From assembly GCF_018122735.1 (NCBI RefSeq), contig NZ_JAGRRD010000001.1, positions 1,225,987-1,289,986 on the forward strand: a stretch of 64,000 nt of DNA, given 5' to 3'. Both the position numbers and the translations under genes were made by a program. Below the pieces are notes generated by a model, which was not told the DNA's origin, did no database searches, and saw only the letters and a list, made by a program, of their open reading frames with translations. Every line of letters starts with the position of its first letter. Position 1 is the stretch's first letter. Below, one piece after another: positions 63,055-64,000 of this stretch. The DNA is from Azoarcus sp. L1K30 (GTDB taxonomy: Bacteria; Pseudomonadota; Gammaproteobacteria; Burkholderiales; Rhodocyclaceae).

Positions 63055-64000
63055 TCAGGCGGCACGGGCGGATGCCGGTACATGCGCGGGGTGCGCGCTT
63101 TCACGGGTGGCGGCCTGCGTCGGCCGCAGCAGGAAGTGACTCAGGGCGGGCAGCAGGATGAGCGCACCGAGCATGTTCCACACGAACATGAAGGCCAGCA
63201 GCACGCCCATGTCGGCCTGGAACTTGATGGGCGAGAACACCCAGGTGGCCACCGCGATACCCAGCGTGATGCCGGTCAGCACCACGACCTTGCCGGTAAA
63301 CAACAGGGCCTTGTAGTAGGCCACCGACAGCCGCTCGCCGGCACGCAGTTGCGCCATCGTCACGGTCATCACGTACAGGGCGTAATCGACCCCGATGCCG
63401 ACACCCAGCGCGATGACCGGCAGGGTCGCCACCTTGACGCCGATGTTGAGCGCCACCATCAGCGCCTCGCACAGCACCGAGGTCAGCATCAGCGGCAGGA
63501 TCGCGCACACCACCGCCCGCCACGAGCGGAAGGTGATGAAGGCCAGCACGATCACCGCCGCATACACCAGTATCAGCATCTGCACATTGGCCTTCCTGAC
63601 CACGATGTTGGTGGCCGCCTCGATGCCGGCGTTGCCGGCCGCGTTGAGGAAGCGGATGTCGTCGGTGTTGTAGCGCCCGGCGAAGTCCTCGACCGTATCG
63701 ACCACCGCCGTCAGGGTGTCGGCCTTGTGATCCTTGAGATAGGTGAAGACGGTAAGCAGATCGCAGTTCTGGTTGAACATCTCGCGCGGGGCACGCACGA
63801 TGATCGAATTGAGCATGTCCTGCGAGCGCGGAATCTCGTACCACTTGAGACTGCCCTCGTTCATGCCGGCATTGGCCATCTTGGCCAGCCCCGCCAGCGA
63901 CGCCGTGCCTTCCACGCCGGACAGCTGGCGCAGGCGCTGCTCGAGCGCATCGACCGAGAGCAGCGTGTTGTAGTGGGCGCAGGCATATTGGGGCGTGCGC
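63055..64000 (-). CDS. RND/MMPL-family transporter, C-terminal part (partial)
   Basis: The frame enters from the right edge (RTPQYACAHYNTLLSVDALE) and ends at 63055, giving about 314 residues. Five or six transmembrane helices are visible, with RND motifs in LPVIALGVGIGVDYALYVMT. The large periplasmic segment is interrupted by the edge. MMPL-type RND proteins with V4R sigma-54 regulators are usual near aromatic degradation genes in this bacterial group. Substrate unknown. Confidence 0.85.
   Translation of the reverse strand, partial: RTPQYACAHYNTLLSVDALEQRLRQLSGVEGTASLAGLAKMANAGMNEGSLKWYEIPRSQDMLNSIIVRAPREMFNQNCDLLTVFTYLKDHKADTLTAVVDTVEDFAGRYNTDDIRFLNAAGNAGIEAATNIVVRKANVQMLILVYAAVIVLAFITFRSWRAVVCAILPLMLTSVLCEALMVALNIGVKVATLPVIALGVGIGVDYALYVMTVTMAQLRAGERLSVAYYKALLFTGKVVVLTGITLGIAVATWVFSPIKFQADMGVLLAFMFVWNMLGALILLPALSHFLLRPTQAATRESAHPAHVPASARAA

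Overview
The window looks like chromosomal DNA of a high-GC betaproteobacterium of the Rhodocyclales (Thauera / Azoarcus / Aromatoleum type). The evidence is the gene content: ectoine catabolism (doe), a lipoyl-domain-fused E3 pyruvate dehydrogenase, a four-component toluene monooxygenase, a six-component phenol hydroxylase with meta-cleavage genes, and a V4R-type sigma-54 regulator beside an RND-type exporter. No rRNA, tRNA, CRISPR array or intact insertion sequence was seen.

Layout. 1-2.5 kb: end of doeA, doeB and a cystathionine gamma-synthase-like PLP enzyme. 2.6-8.8 kb: pyruvate dehydrogenase (lpdA, aceE, aceF). 8.9-10.5 kb: napGH without the rest of nap. 10.5-13.4 kb: an A/T-richer accessory patch with a Tlde1-like (DUF2778) protein, a small membrane protein and an L,D-transpeptidase, flanked by gene remnants. 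13.4-16.4 kb: an ECF sigma / RskA-type anti-sigma pair between two genes with near-identical promoters. 16.8-24.5 kb (minus): lower meta pathway (dmpC, E, H, I, F, G, catechol 2,3-dioxygenase, an SDR and a tautomerase). 25.2-26.8 kb: an SQR-like flavoprotein overlapping a truncated haemoglobin. 26.9-36.9 kb (minus): tmoABCDEF, a FadL-type porin and a TodS/TodT-type two-component system. 37.2-43 kb: a FliD-like orphan and a run of small stand-alone genes. 43.4-50.2 kb (minus): phenol hydroxylase dmpKLMNOP preceded by a ferredoxin and a second catechol 2,3-dioxygenase, under a sigma-54 promoter with IHF and activator sites. 50.3-52.5 kb: small genes, including a truncated SDR. 52.9-61 kb: a type I restriction cassette, hsdM-hsdS-prrC-like-DUF1016-hsdR. 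61.2-64 kb: a sigma-54 activator and the 3' end of an RND gene.

How the catabolic genes fit together (inference from known families). TmoX imports toluene or benzene; TmoABCDEF hydroxylates it to a cresol or phenol; DmpKLMNOP makes a catechol; either extradiol dioxygenase opens the ring; DmpC, DmpI, DmpH, DmpE, DmpG and DmpF take the semialdehyde to pyruvate and acetyl-CoA. No ring-fission hydrolase (DmpD/TodF type) was seen, so only the dehydrogenase (4-oxalocrotonate) branch is complete here.

Most notable observations: the PrrC-like anticodon nuclease with an extra DUF1016 nuclease inside the restriction operon; the 12-bp repeats in the hsdS spacer; a palindromic repeat translated in frame inside lpdA, with relatives elsewhere in the window, one copy splitting the phenol hydroxylase operon; the duplicated ECF promoter; and the textbook sigma-54 control region whose cognate activator is not adjacent.
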